Counted from the first letter of the stretch, positions 8,401 to 17,993 are shown. The stretch is 64,000 nt of DNA from Tahibacter soli (GCF_025717065.2 NZ_JAOVZO020000017.1:124001-188000); one strand, 5' to 3'. Numbers and translations are program-made. Notes: generated from the sequence alone by a model not told the origin.

Positions 8401-8934
8401 GGCCTGCGCATCGAGGACTGGATCGCCGACCTGCGCGCGAACGACGCCGGCGAGCGCGTGCGCATCGAAGCGGCGGCGATGCCGCTTTCGGAAGGCAAGA
8501 CGATCAAGTACCACCGCTGCGTATCGGTCTGGGCGACGCACGTCGTCGCGCACGCCGCGGGCCTTTCGTTCGCCACGTGGCTCGTCGCGCCGGACGCGGC
8601 CTACCGCCTCGCGCCGCTCGACCACGACGACGCGCTCGCGCTCGTCGACCGCATCGGTTTCGCCTACGCGCACGGGCTGCGCGCGCCGCTGCCGGCCGCG
8701 CGCAAGACCGCGTTCGCGTGGATCGCCGCCGAGGACCGCGGCGCCGACGGCGCGATCAAGGCGGCGAGCGCCTACGAGGCGCGCGATTTCGGCAGAGGCG
8801 GCGAGGCGTCTGAAGATCCGTATCTCGCGCGCAGCTTTCCCGACTTCGCGGCATTGCACGACGCCGGCTTCGAGCGCTGGCTCGACCTGTACCGGCCGCT
8901 GGCGCAGCGCCTGCAGCGTGGAGACGACGCGTGA
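5500..8934 (+). CDS. recC: Exodeoxyribonuclease V subunit gamma (RecC)
   Basis: A 1144-residue RecC subunit of the RecBCD helicase-nuclease, which processes double-strand ends for recombination and scans for the regulatory Chi sequence. The N-terminus carries the typical LMVLQGNRLEDLRDVLALWL and VVLVQSNGIAQWFKLALA. The inactivated helicase core is followed by RVIALLGMNDGDYPR and PNEFDLM. The C-terminal part, with LTLNDVGSFLQRPVRYFFQQ, is the dead nuclease-like domain. Length is close to E. coli RecC (1122). The ATG at 5500 is preceded by GAGAG; earlier in-frame starts lack a ribosome site. It overlaps recB as GTGA. Confidence 0.95.
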   Translation: MRGEAITPGLMVLQGNRLEDLRDVLALWLRREPLAPLENEVVLVQSNGIAQWFKLALARPERDGGLGVAAAVDVSLPGRFLWNAYRAVLGDDLPETSPFDRSRLVWRLMRLVPAQMHKPAFATLRHYLADDDDLKKRHRVAERIADLYDQYQVYRADWLADWADRRNIWRDAAGRPHALPEAQAWQASLWRALLADVGMPAAAQHRGALQLAFVERLAAAAARPAKLPRRVVVFGISSLPRQTLEALHALSRVTQVLVVVANPCRYYWADIVEHRDLARAAARRQPDKPGMPVAPDASELHLHANPLLASWGKHGRDYLRLLDEMDRPDDYRERFSAWGRAIDLYGEPEARGLLGDVQRAILDLAPLPADPALRPVVEAGDATLDFHIAHSARRELEVLHDALLARMERAARDGDPLAPRDVIVMVPDIHAYAPLIRAVFGRYAPGDERYVPFAVADQRARGNSPLLVAVEHLLGLPESRVGASELVDLLDVPALRRRFGIDAEQLPLVRRWVEGAGIRWGLDAAQRASLGLPPLAQNTWRFGLRRMLLGYAVGDGAGRDGIDPYGEVGGLDAALVGALAQLVQTLERHWAALRTPASPARWAERLRALLDDCFEPRDDEEMIAHDRLVAALEHWQDACAEGELDEALPLAVVREAWLEGLDEGGLSQRFLSGGVAFATLMPMRAIPFRVIALLGMNDGDYPRAQPPNEFDLMAWPGAYRAGDRSRREDDRYLFLEALLSARHALHVSWVGRNVRDDSERPPSVLVGQLRDYLAAGWQGANGAPLLDALTTTHPLQPFSTAYFGGDARLYTYAREWREALAGADAAAPAELSEWTSPSPLTLNDVGSFLQRPVRYFFQQRLKVFFEDADGADDDQETFAFDVLDNHRTSRRLLDRGLAADDAAGGVAAVDAAAERLRRGGELPLAAFGELALAEPLAHAHEAHARAREHAARWPHVLPRVELSFARAGLRIEDWIADLRANDAGERVRIEAAAMPLSEGKTIKYHRCVSVWATHVVAHAAGLSFATWLVAPDAAYRLAPLDHDDALALVDRIGFAYAHGLRAPLPAARKTAFAWIAAEDRGADGAIKAASAYEARDFGRGGEASEDPYLARSFPDFAALHDAGFERWLDLYRPLAQRLQRGDDA

Positions 8935-11900
8935 GCGAGCCGCTCGTTCCATTGACGTTTCCGCTCGACGGCGTGCGCCTGATCGAGGCGAGCGCCGGCA
9001 CCGGCAAGACGTGGACGATCGCGGCGCTGTACCTGCGCCTCGTGCTCGGCCACGGCGCGCCGGCGCTGTGGCCGCCGCGGATACTCGTCGTGACGTTCAC
9101 GCGCGCGGCGACCGCGGAACTGCGCGAGCGCATCCGCGCGCGGCTCGTCGAAGCCGCGACTGCGATGCGCGGCAATGCGACGGACGATGCGTTGCTGCAA
9201 GAACTCCTGGCGTCGTATGCGAACGAACCGGCGCGCGCCGACGCGGCGCGGCGCCTGGAAATCGCCGCGCAGTGGATGGACGAGGCGGCGATCCACACGA
9301 TCGACGCGTGGTGCCAGCGCATGCTCGCCGAACACGCGGTCGCGAGCCGCACGCCGTTCGGCCTGACGCTCGTCGCCGACGAAACCGAACTCGTCGCCGA
9401 CGCCGTGCGCGACTACTGGCGTGCCGAGGCCTATGCGCTCGATGCCGCGCAGGCGCAGGCGCTGCGCGCCGTGGCCGCGACACCGAACGACCTTGCGCGT
9501 CTCGTCGCGCCGCTGCTCCAGCGCGGCGGCGACGCGCGCGTCGTCGGCATCGATGCGCCGGCGGCGTCGCTGCGCGACACGATCGCGCAGCGCGAAGCTG
9601 CCATAGCCGCGCTGCGCGACGGGTGGCACGCGCGCGCCGACGCGCTGGAAGCGTTGCTGCATGGTCTTATCGACGCCAAGCGCGTGAACGGCAGCATGCT
9701 CCAGCGGCGCCACTGCGATCCTTGGATCGCGCATCTGCACGCGTGGGCCGACGGCGCCGAGGCCGAACCGCTGCCGGTCGGGAAAGCCGCCGATCGCTTG
9801 ACGCGCGCCGGCATCAACGAGGCGCTCAAGCCAGGCGCGCCTCCGCTGGCGCACGACGCCAGCGAACTTCTCGACACGTTGGCCGCGCTCCCCGACGCGC
9901 TCGAACGCCTCGACCTCAAGCCGCGCGTGATCGCGCATGCGCTGGGCTGGGTGCGTGCGCGCCTCGCCGCCGAAAAGCGCCGCCTCGCCGTGGCGGGGTT
10001 CGACGACGTCAAGCGGCGCCTCGCCGACGCGGTGTCGGCCGACGACGGCGCGCCGCTGCGCGACGCGATCGCCGGGCAATACCCGATCGCGCTGATCGAC
10101 GAATTCCAGGACACCGATCCGGCGCAGTGGCGGCTGTTCCGCGCGATCTACGCGGGGCGGGGCGACACAGGGTTGTTCCTGATCGGCGATCCGAAGCAGG
10201 CGATCTACGGTTTCCGCGGCGCCGACATCCGCACGTATCTCGACGCGGGCGCCGCGGCGCGACCGCCGCACTACACGCTGTCGACGAACCATCGCTCGAG
10301 CGCCGCGCTCGTCGCCGCGGTCAATCGCGTGTTCGCGTACGGCGAAACCTGGCCGCGCGGCGCGTTCGCGTTCGACGGCGCGCTGCGCTTTCACGACGTC
10401 GAGGCGGCCGGACGCAAGACGCGTTTCGTCGACGACGCACGATCGCCGGCGCTGACGTTCTGGCTGCACGACGACGGCGTCGCCGTGCCGTCCGGCGCGT
10501 ATCAGGCGCGAATGGCGCGCGCGTGCGCCGCGCAGATCGCCGCGCAGCTCGTGCGCGCGGGCGAGCGGCGCTGCGGCATGGTCGACGCCGAAGGCGGCTA
10601 CACGCCGCTCGCCGCGGCCGATATCGCCGTGCTCGTGCGCAACGTCGCCGAGGCGCGCGCGATGCAGTCGGCGCTCGCCGATCGCGGACTGCGCTGCGTG
10701 TATCTGTCCGATCGCGATTCGGTGTTCGCGAGCGACGAGGCGCGCGACATGCTGCGCTGGCTGCGCGCGGTCGCCGAACCCGGCGTCGAGCGACCGCTGC
10801 GGGCGGCGCTCGCGACGGCGACGCTCGGCCTGTCGTGGGACGAACTCGATCGCCTGAATCGCGACGAAGTGCATTGGGAAGCGTGCGTCGAACGCTTCCG
10901 CGATCTGCACCGCCTGTGGCGCGGCGCCGGCGTGCTGGCGATGCTGCAGCGCCTGCTGCACGAGTTCGGCGTGCCGGCGCGCCTGCTCGCCGCGAACGGC
11001 GGCGAGCGCGCATTGACGAACCTGCTGCATCTGGCCGAACTGCTGCAGCACGCCGCGCAGACGCTCGACGGCGAAGCCGCGCTGGTGCGGCACCTGGCCG
11101 AATCGATCGCGTGGATCGACGAGGCGCAGACGGCCGAAGAGGCGATCGTGCGGCTCGAAAGCGACGCGGGGCTGGTCAAGCTCGTCACCGTGCACAAATC
11201 CAAAGGTCTGGAATATCCGCTCGTCTACCTGCCGTTCGCGTGCTCGTTCAAGGACGCGTCGCGCTCGCCGTACCGGCTCTCGTACGACGCGGACGGCGCG
11301 CTCGTCGTCGATCTCGCGCGCGCCGACGGCGACCGCGACGACGACGCGCGGCTGCAGGAAGACCTGCGCGTGCTGTACGTCGCGCTGACGCGCGCGCGCT
11401 ACGCGTGCTGGCTCGGCGTCGCGCCGGTCACGCGCGGGCAGAACAAGTCGCCGCTCGTGCATCGGAGCGCGCTCGGGTATCTGTTGTCCGGCGGCGAGCC
11501 GATCGCCGCGGGCGGCGAACTCGCGCAGCGGCTGGCACGGCTCGCCGGCGACTGCGATGCGATCGCCGTCGTCGCGCCGCCGCAATCGGACGCTCAGGTC
11601 GCGCCCGCCGCCGCGCCGGATCTCGCGCCCGCGCGGCGCTACCAGGCCGCGCCGCTGCCGCGCTGGTGGATCGCGAGCTACAGCGCGCTGCGCATCGGCG
11701 GCGAGGCCGCGCCCGCCGCGCCCGACACGGCCGGCGAGGACAATCTCGTCGAACAGGCCGGCGCCGACGCGCGCGTGCGCGGCGCGACGCCGCCGGCCGC
11801 GGCGCCCGACCTGCCGCTCGCGGATTTTCCGAAAGGCCCCGCGGCCGGCACGTTCCTGCACGGCCTGCTCGAATGGGCGGCCGAAAAGGGTTTCGCGCGC

Positions 11901-12560
11901 AGCGCGACGGCGTCGCCCGAGGCGCACGACATGATCGCGCGGCGCTGCCTGACGCGCGGCTGGAGAGACTGGATACGGCCGCTCGACGCGTGGCTGCCGA
12001 TGTTCCTGCGCCAGCCGCTCGCGTTGCCGGGCGCGGAACCCGTCTGCCTCGCCGCGCTCGGCGACGGCGATCGCTACCAGGCCGAACTCGAGTTCTGGTT
12101 CGAGGCGCACGACGTCGATCCGCGCCGGCTCGACGCGCTCGTCGCCCTGCGCACGCTCGGCGGCGTCGAACGCGCGCCGCTCGACGCCGACCGGCTCAAC
12201 GGCATGTTCAAGGGCTTCATCGATCTCGTGTTCGAGCACGACGGGCGCTGGTACGTCGCCGACTACAAATCGAACTGGCTCGGCCGCGAGATCGGCGACT
12301 ACGCGGCGCCGGCACTCGCCGCGTCGATCGCGCAACATCGCTACGAAATGCAATATTGCCTTTATCTGCTCGCGGTGCACCGGCAGCTGCGCGCGCGCCT
12401 GCCGGACTACGACTACGACCGCCACATCGGCGGCGCCGTGTACGTCTACCTGCGCGGCGTCGACGGCGGCGCGCACGGCGTGCACGTCGAACGGCCGCCG
12501 CGCGCGCTGATCGAGGCGATGGACGCGCTGTTCGCCGGGCAGGTGCGCGATGGCCGCTGA
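8931..12560 (+). CDS. recB: Exodeoxyribonuclease V subunit beta (RecB)
   Basis: A 1209-residue UvrD-family helicase with a C-terminal nuclease domain, the 3'-5' motor and only nuclease of RecBCD. Walker A reads EASAGTGKTWTIAAL at about residues 18-32. Motif II is in IALIDEFQDTDPAQW, with FLIGDPKQAIYGFRGAD following, and a late helicase motif is LVTVHKSKGLEYPLVYLPF. The nuclease active site is visible as GFIDLVFEHD-x-RWYVADYKSNWLG (Asp and Lys of the RecB nuclease family). It starts at a GTG that overlaps the recC stop (GTGA), so the two are translationally coupled. Confidence 0.95.
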   Translation: MSEPLVPLTFPLDGVRLIEASAGTGKTWTIAALYLRLVLGHGAPALWPPRILVVTFTRAATAELRERIRARLVEAATAMRGNATDDALLQELLASYANEPARADAARRLEIAAQWMDEAAIHTIDAWCQRMLAEHAVASRTPFGLTLVADETELVADAVRDYWRAEAYALDAAQAQALRAVAATPNDLARLVAPLLQRGGDARVVGIDAPAASLRDTIAQREAAIAALRDGWHARADALEALLHGLIDAKRVNGSMLQRRHCDPWIAHLHAWADGAEAEPLPVGKAADRLTRAGINEALKPGAPPLAHDASELLDTLAALPDALERLDLKPRVIAHALGWVRARLAAEKRRLAVAGFDDVKRRLADAVSADDGAPLRDAIAGQYPIALIDEFQDTDPAQWRLFRAIYAGRGDTGLFLIGDPKQAIYGFRGADIRTYLDAGAAARPPHYTLSTNHRSSAALVAAVNRVFAYGETWPRGAFAFDGALRFHDVEAAGRKTRFVDDARSPALTFWLHDDGVAVPSGAYQARMARACAAQIAAQLVRAGERRCGMVDAEGGYTPLAAADIAVLVRNVAEARAMQSALADRGLRCVYLSDRDSVFASDEARDMLRWLRAVAEPGVERPLRAALATATLGLSWDELDRLNRDEVHWEACVERFRDLHRLWRGAGVLAMLQRLLHEFGVPARLLAANGGERALTNLLHLAELLQHAAQTLDGEAALVRHLAESIAWIDEAQTAEEAIVRLESDAGLVKLVTVHKSKGLEYPLVYLPFACSFKDASRSPYRLSYDADGALVVDLARADGDRDDDARLQEDLRVLYVALTRARYACWLGVAPVTRGQNKSPLVHRSALGYLLSGGEPIAAGGELAQRLARLAGDCDAIAVVAPPQSDAQVAPAAAPDLAPARRYQAAPLPRWWIASYSALRIGGEAAPAAPDTAGEDNLVEQAGADARVRGATPPAAAPDLPLADFPKGPAAGTFLHGLLEWAAEKGFARSATASPEAHDMIARRCLTRGWRDWIRPLDAWLPMFLRQPLALPGAEPVCLAALGDGDRYQAELEFWFEAHDVDPRRLDALVALRTLGGVERAPLDADRLNGMFKGFIDLVFEHDGRWYVADYKSNWLGREIGDYAAPALAASIAQHRYEMQYCLYLLAVHRQLRARLPDYDYDRHIGGAVYVYLRGVDGGAHGVHVERPPRALIEAMDALFAGQVRDGR

Positions 12561-14508
12561 CGCGATCGCGCGCGAACTCGACCGCGCCGTGGCCAACGAC
12601 GACCTGCGCGCGCTCGACCGCGCGTTCGCGCTGTTTCTCGCCGAACTCGATCCGGCCGCGTCGCCCGCGCTGCTCCTCGCCGCGGCGCTGTGCAGCCGCG
12701 CGCTCGGCACGGGACATCCCTGCCTGGATCTCGCCGATCCCGACATCGCCGAACTGCGCGAAAAGTGGCGAGGCTTCGCGCCGGAACTCGGCGACGTCGA
12801 AACCTGGCGCGCGCACCTCGCGGCAGCGCCGCTCGTCGCCGGCGATGACGCGCCGCTCGTCGTCGCCGACACGCGCGTCTATCTGCGCCGCTACTACGAC
12901 TACGAACGCTCGGTCGCCGCCGCGATCACGGCGCGCGTCGCGCGACCGCCGTCGCCGCCCGAGGGTCTCGCGCACGAACTCGACCGGTTGTTCGGACCGG
13001 CGCGGGCCGGCGTCATCGACTGGCAGAAGATCGCCTGCGCGCTCGCCGCGCGCGGCGCGTTCGCGGTCATCACCGGCGGACCGGGCACCGGCAAGACGAC
13101 GACGGTGGTCAAACTGCTCGGCCTGCTGCAGACGCTCGCGCTGCGCGACGAGACGCGCACGCGCCTGCGCATCCGCCTCGCCGCGCCGACCGGCAAGGCC
13201 GCCGCGCGGCTGAACGAATCGATCGCGCAGCAGATCGACCGGCTCGACGTCGACGCGGCGGTGAAGGAGGCGATTCCGGCCGAGGTGTCGACGCTGCACC
13301 GCCTGCTCGGCAGCCGGCCGGACACGCGCCGCTTTCGACACCATCGCGGCAATCCGCTGCACCTGGACGTGCTCGTGATCGACGAGGCGTCGATGGTCGA
13401 TCTCGAACTGATGAGCGCGGTGCTCGACGCGCTGCCCGACGCCGCGCGGCTCGTGCTGCTCGGCGACAAGGACCAGCTCGCGTCGGTCGAAGCCGGCGCC
13501 GTGCTCGGCGACCTGTGCCGGCACGCGGCCGGCGGCGGCTACGACGCGGCGACGGTCGCGTGGCTCGCCGAGGTCTGCGGCGAAGACGTTTCGGCGTACG
13601 CGGCGACCGGCACGCCGCGTGCGCTCGACCGGCACATCGCGATGCTGCGCACGAGCCACCGTTTCGGCGGCGACAGCGCGATCGGCAAGCTCGCGCTAGC
13701 GGTGAACCGCGGCGACGCGGCGGCCGTGCGCGCCGCGTTCGCGGCGGGCGGCGACGTTGCACGACTCGAGGCGGCTACGCGGCCCGACGTCGCCGCCGCG
13801 CGGCTCGCGGTGCCGCCGCGCGACGCGACGTCGCGCCAGCTCGGCCTGTTCGACGCCGCGCCGGCCGAGCCCGGTTATCGCCACTATCTCGACGTGCTCG
13901 CGCGAGCGCGGCCGGCCGAGCGTGCCGAACCCGACGCGTGGCAGCGCTGGGCCGGCGACGTGCTCGCGGCGCGCAACGCGTTTCAACTGCTGTGCGCCGT
14001 GCGGCACGGCGACGCCGGCGTCGTCGGCGTCAACGACGCCCTCGCGCAGGCGCTCGTCGAGGCCGGCCTCGTGGCGGCCGGGCACGAGTGGTACGAAGGC
14101 CGGCCGGTGATGCTCACGCGCAACGACTACGGCCTGGGCCTCATGAACGGCGATCTCGGCGTCGCGCTGCGCGTGCCCGACGATGCGGGTCGCACGCGTC
14201 TCCTCGTCGCGTTCGCCGTGACCGACGCGCAAGGCCGGCGCCGCCTGCGCTTCGTCGCGCCGAGCCGGCTCGACGCGGTCGAAACGGTGTACGCGATGAC
14301 GGTGCACAAGTCGCAAGGTTCTGAATTCGAACATGTCGCGCTCGTGCTGCCGGTCGACGACGCCGGCGTCGTCACGCGCGAACTCATGTACACCGCCGTG
14401 ACGCGCGCGCGGCGCCGGTTCAGCCTGATCGCCGACGCGGCGGTCGTCGACGGCGTGGTGCAGCGCGTCGTGCGGCGCAGTTCGGGCCTGGCCGCCGAAT
14501 GGTCTTAA
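12550..14508 (+). CDS. recD: Exodeoxyribonuclease V subunit alpha (RecD)
   Basis: A 652-residue superfamily 1B helicase, the 5'-3' motor of RecBCD. Walker A is VITGGPGTGKTTTVVKLL at about residues 172-189, motif II is VLVIDEASMVDLELM, motif III is LVLLGDKDQLASVEAG and the C-terminal UvrD-like segment is YAMTVHKSQGSEFEHVALVL. The N-terminal 100 residues form the RecB-interacting region. Its ATG lies 11 bp inside the end of recB, which completes a tightly packed recC-recB-recD operon. Confidence 0.95.
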   Translation: MAADAIARELDRAVANDDLRALDRAFALFLAELDPAASPALLLAAALCSRALGTGHPCLDLADPDIAELREKWRGFAPELGDVETWRAHLAAAPLVAGDDAPLVVADTRVYLRRYYDYERSVAAAITARVARPPSPPEGLAHELDRLFGPARAGVIDWQKIACALAARGAFAVITGGPGTGKTTTVVKLLGLLQTLALRDETRTRLRIRLAAPTGKAAARLNESIAQQIDRLDVDAAVKEAIPAEVSTLHRLLGSRPDTRRFRHHRGNPLHLDVLVIDEASMVDLELMSAVLDALPDAARLVLLGDKDQLASVEAGAVLGDLCRHAAGGGYDAATVAWLAEVCGEDVSAYAATGTPRALDRHIAMLRTSHRFGGDSAIGKLALAVNRGDAAAVRAAFAAGGDVARLEAATRPDVAAARLAVPPRDATSRQLGLFDAAPAEPGYRHYLDVLARARPAERAEPDAWQRWAGDVLAARNAFQLLCAVRHGDAGVVGVNDALAQALVEAGLVAAGHEWYEGRPVMLTRNDYGLGLMNGDLGVALRVPDDAGRTRLLVAFAVTDAQGRRRLRFVAPSRLDAVETVYAMTVHKSQGSEFEHVALVLPVDDAGVVTRELMYTAVTRARRRFSLIADAAVVDGVVQRVVRRSSGLAAEWS

Positions 14509-14820
14509 CCGGCTCTTAGCAGGTGCAACCCGGGTTCGTACGAAAAGTAGCGTAGAACTTTTCGCCCTGCTAGAGTCGCAACGCCTTCACGGGAGTCCAC
14601 ACATGAACTACGCGCCTTTGTCGCGAGTTGCAGGAATCCTGTTTGTCCGCCGCCGCGCCGTCGCCTTGTCCCGGGACAGCGCGGGCCGCGCGGCCTCGCG
14701 CGCGCTCGCATACCGCACGCAAACGTAACGCATCGCTACGCGACGACGCGGCGCCGCGAACGCCGCGCGTCGAGCGGTCGCCGAAGGCGGCCATCGTTGT
14801 CCTCACTGGGGAGGGTTCGA
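14509..14820 (+). other. Intergenic region upstream of the M36 peptidase gene
   Basis: This 312-bp gap contains an 8-bp perfect inverted repeat at 14541-14564 (CGAAAAGT, 8 bases, ACTTTTCG). It also contains a 41-codon open frame at 14603-14728 with its own ribosome site, and GGGGAGGG right before the peptidase ATG. The promoter of the peptidase gene must lie here, but no clear -35/-10 pair was found. Confidence 0.45.
14603..14728 (+). CDS. Possible 41-residue leader or small protein
   Basis: The ATG is preceded by GGGAG with a 7-base gap, which is a better ribosome site than chance placement would usually give. The frame encodes a short Arg- and Ala-rich peptide (MNYAPLSRVAGILFVRRR at its start) and ends in TAA 92 bp before the peptidase start. 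No homologue is recognised. It may be an unstable leader peptide or an accident in GC-rich DNA. Confidence 0.25.
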   Translation: MNYAPLSRVAGILFVRRRAVALSRDSAGRAASRALAYRTQT

Positions 14821-17800
14821 ATGAACGGATCAAGATCGTACCGGTGGTCGCCATGGCTGATGGCGGCGGCGTTCGCCGGTGCCGCGCACGCGGCGCCGCC
14901 GGCGCTCGACGCGCGCACGCAATGGCTCGGCGGCGACGGGCCGGCGGCGAAGTCCGACGCCGTGCCGCTTGCGCCGGCCACGCGCGCGGGCCGCCGCGCC
15001 GCGTTGATCGACGCGGCCGGCCGGGGCACGGGTACGCAGCGTGCCGATCTCGTGCCGGCGGCCGTGCACCAGCAGGCCGGCGCCGCGTCGGTCGTGCAGT
15101 ACCGGCAGGAAATCGACGGCGTCGAGGTGTACCGCGCGCGCCTGTCGGTGCTGCTCGGCGCCGACCTCGCGCCGCGCGCGTCCGGCGGCGCCCTGGCGGC
15201 GAAAACCGGGCCGGTCGCAGGCGCCGCGTTCCGCCTCGACGCCGCGCAGGCGCTGGCCGCCGCGTTGCCGGGCGTCGATGCGTCGCTCACCGCCGCGCCG
15301 CGCGAGGTCGGGCAGGCCGGCCGCTACACGCGGTTCGCGCTGGCCGCGACGGCGGAATTCGCGCCGGGCCGTCCGGCCCGCATCAAGCGCGTGTGGTATC
15401 CGACCGCCGAGGGTCTGGAACCCGCGTACTACGCCGAGGTGACCGGCACGAAGCGCGGCGCGGACCGGCCGATCGGCCTCGCGCTCGTCGTCTCGGCCGA
15501 CGACGGCCGTACGCTGGCCTCGCACAGCCTCATTCACGACGCGCTGCCGTTCTCGTACCGCGTGATGGCCGATGCGAACGGCAAGCCCTACTTCGATCCG
15601 TACGGTTTCACGAACCCGCATCCCACCGGCCTGCCGGACGGCTGGCTGCCGACCGTGCAGGCGCCGATGCATCTGCTGCCGCGCGTGCACGGCGGCATCA
15701 GCACCGGCGATCCGTGGCTCGCCGACGACGCGACGCAGACGCGCGGCAACAACGTCGACGCTTTTTTCAACGCCGAGACGTTCGACGTCGACGGGTTCTG
15801 CGACTACAACGGCTGGGGCCCCGGGTTCAACGCGGCCGAGGGCGACTTCCGCGCGCCGGTGACGGGCCTGCGCCGTTTCGACTACGCCTACGACGTCGAC
15901 CTGCACGCGAGCGACTACTCGCAATGCGACGACGCGCCGGTGCCGATTCCGGTCGGCGACACGCAGCTCAACGCGAAAATCGTGCAGATGTTCTACATGA
16001 CGAACTGGCTGCACGACCTGTTCTACGACTTGGGCTACGACGAGGAAGCCGGCAACCCGCAGGCGAACAACTACGGCCGCGGCGGCATCGAGAACGATCC
16101 GCTGATCGTGCATGCCGCCTACGACACGACGTTCACATTCGCGCCGGCCGACGGCGAAAGTCCGTCGGTGACCTACGGCTTCAACACGTGGACCGACCGT
16201 CGCGACGTCAGCGCGCTCGACTTCGGCGTGCTCGCGCACGAATGGGCGCACACGATGTTCGGACGCCTCGTCGGCACGTCGTTCTATCTCGGCCAGGAGG
16301 GCGCGCTGAACGAGGCGATCGCCGATTTCGTCGGCATGTTCCTGATGGTGCGCGACCAGGACCGCTATCTCGACGGCCCGGTGGCGTTCAACGGCAAATA
16401 CGCGGTCGGCGCGTACATGAACGGCAACTACAGCTATCCCGGCGACCCGCTGCCGCCGGTGGGCACGCCGGGCTGGCCCGACAACACGTACTACCACGGC
16501 ATCCGGCGCTTTCCGTCGACGATCGATCTCGCCGCGAACCCGCTGACGTTCAAGAACATCGGCGTCGATCACCCGGTGCCGCAAAGTGCCAATGCGTACG
16601 ACTGGAAACAGCGCTCTTTGCTCAATTCGGAAATCCACACCGCCGGCGAGGTGTACACGGCGGCGCTGTGGCAGTGCTCGCGCAACATTCTCGCCGCCGC
16701 GCCGCGCGCGCGGTTCGACCGCACGCACAAGCAGTTTCTCGCGTGGCTCGTCGCCGGCATGAAGCTGACGCCGCCCGAGCCGACGTACACCGAGGCGCGC
16801 GACGCGCTGCTGATGGCGATACGCGCCGACGACACGCTCGACTATCTGCGCTGCCGCGCCGGCTTCGCCGCCCGCGGCATGGGCGCCGGCGCGATACCGC
16901 CGCCGCGCCATTCGTTCGGCCTGCGCGGCACGGTCGAAAGCTTCGACGATGCCGAACGGGCGCTGACGGTGATTTCGACGAAGCTCGAGGAAGTCTCCGG
17001 CGCCGACGGCGACGGCGTGCTCGATCGCGGCGAAGTCGGCCGTCTCGTCGCGACGGTGCGCAACACCGGTTTCTCGCCGCTGTCGCACGTGTCGATCGTC
17101 GTGCTGCCGCAGTTCGGCCGCTACGCGCTGCCGGGCGGCATCGCCGCCGGCGACGTGACCTTGCAGCCGGGCGAGGAACGCACGCTGACGCTGCCGTTGA
17201 ACGTCGCCACGTCGACGCCGTCGGCAACGCTCGCGATCGACGTGCAGGCGCTCGCGCTGCAGTTTCCGCCGGTCGCCACGCACCGCGAAACGCCGATCGT
17301 CGTGAACTACGACCTCGTGCGCGACAGCGGCACCGACGCGCTCGCGGCGGCGTCGACGTTCGATGCGAACTGGACGCGCGAGTTCACCGATCCGTCGAAC
17401 CACGGCTGCGCGCGCGGCATGTGTTCGGCCGACACGACCGTACCCGGCGCCTACGCCGACATGCTCGACTGGCAGCGCGTGACGCACCTGGGCGAAACCG
17501 CGTACCGCATCGGCGACGAACGCCTCACGTTCGATACCGGCATCGCGACCGCGGCGTTCCAGACGCTGCCCGCGGGCCCGGTGTCGATCACGCTGCGGCA
17601 CGACTACGACTTCACGCGCAACCAGCCGTCGCCGACGGTGCCGCAGATCGCCAACGGCGTCGGCACGGTGCAGATCGAAGTGAACGGCGGCGGCTGGATG
17701 CCGATCGCGCCGTTCGTCGTGTCGGGCCAATGGCAGTTCACCGGGACCTCGGGCGGCTGGCGCGAGGACACGATCGTGCTCAATCCGCCGCTGATCGCCG

Positions 17801-17940
17801 GCCGCACGCTGCGGCTGCGCCTGCACGCGCGCGCGCCGAGCATCTTCTATCCGGACGACGCGCACTGGGCGATTTCGCGCGTCACGATCAACGGGGCGGC
17901 GACGCCGGTGTTCAGCACGGTGCACCCGGACGGGAGCTGA
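14821..17940 (+). CDS. Secreted M36 family (fungalysin-type) zinc metallopeptidase
   Basis: A 1039-residue exported peptidase. It has a signal peptide (WLMAAAFAGAAHA, cleavage near residue 25) and an FTP-type propeptide to about residue 280. The M36 catalytic domain has zinc ligands H473 and H477 and catalytic E474 in LAHEWAHTMFGR, and the third ligand E498 in GALNEAIADF. The C-terminal 350 residues are beta-rich: a CARDB-like repeat (VTLQPGEERTLTLPLN) and a jelly-roll-like end. The ATG at 14821 follows GGGGAGGG; an upstream in-frame start at 14797 has no such site. A strong terminator follows. Confidence 0.9.
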   Translation: MNGSRSYRWSPWLMAAAFAGAAHAAPPALDARTQWLGGDGPAAKSDAVPLAPATRAGRRAALIDAAGRGTGTQRADLVPAAVHQQAGAASVVQYRQEIDGVEVYRARLSVLLGADLAPRASGGALAAKTGPVAGAAFRLDAAQALAAALPGVDASLTAAPREVGQAGRYTRFALAATAEFAPGRPARIKRVWYPTAEGLEPAYYAEVTGTKRGADRPIGLALVVSADDGRTLASHSLIHDALPFSYRVMADANGKPYFDPYGFTNPHPTGLPDGWLPTVQAPMHLLPRVHGGISTGDPWLADDATQTRGNNVDAFFNAETFDVDGFCDYNGWGPGFNAAEGDFRAPVTGLRRFDYAYDVDLHASDYSQCDDAPVPIPVGDTQLNAKIVQMFYMTNWLHDLFYDLGYDEEAGNPQANNYGRGGIENDPLIVHAAYDTTFTFAPADGESPSVTYGFNTWTDRRDVSALDFGVLAHEWAHTMFGRLVGTSFYLGQEGALNEAIADFVGMFLMVRDQDRYLDGPVAFNGKYAVGAYMNGNYSYPGDPLPPVGTPGWPDNTYYHGIRRFPSTIDLAANPLTFKNIGVDHPVPQSANAYDWKQRSLLNSEIHTAGEVYTAALWQCSRNILAAAPRARFDRTHKQFLAWLVAGMKLTPPEPTYTEARDALLMAIRADDTLDYLRCRAGFAARGMGAGAIPPPRHSFGLRGTVESFDDAERALTVISTKLEEVSGADGDGVLDRGEVGRLVATVRNTGFSPLSHVSIVVLPQFGRYALPGGIAAGDVTLQPGEERTLTLPLNVATSTPSATLAIDVQALALQFPPVATHRETPIVVNYDLVRDSGTDALAAASTFDANWTREFTDPSNHGCARGMCSADTTVPGAYADMLDWQRVTHLGETAYRIGDERLTFDTGIATAAFQTLPAGPVSITLRHDYDFTRNQPSPTVPQIANGVGTVQIEVNGGGWMPIAPFVVSGQWQFTGTSGGWREDTIVLNPPLIAGRTLRLRLHARAPSIFYPDDAHWAISRVTINGAATPVFSTVHPDGS

Positions 17941-17950
17941 TGCACCGTGC

Positions 17951-17990
17951 GCGCCGCATCCCGGTCGGGCCGGGATGCGGCGCGTTCTTT
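17951..17990. terminator. Bidirectional terminator between peptidase and mmsB
   Basis: A 14-bp perfect stem (GCGCCGCATCCCGG with its complement) and a 5-base loop are followed by GTTCTTT. It lies between two convergent genes, so it can end transcription from both sides. Confidence 0.8.
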
Positions 17991-17993
17991 CGC

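Noticed and set aside
8306-13213. Very long open frames opposite and beside recC/recB (up to 1635 codons)
   Set aside because: They are Arg-, Ala- and Gly-rich shadow frames that come from high third-position GC; they show no domain motifs and lie fully over well-supported rec genes.
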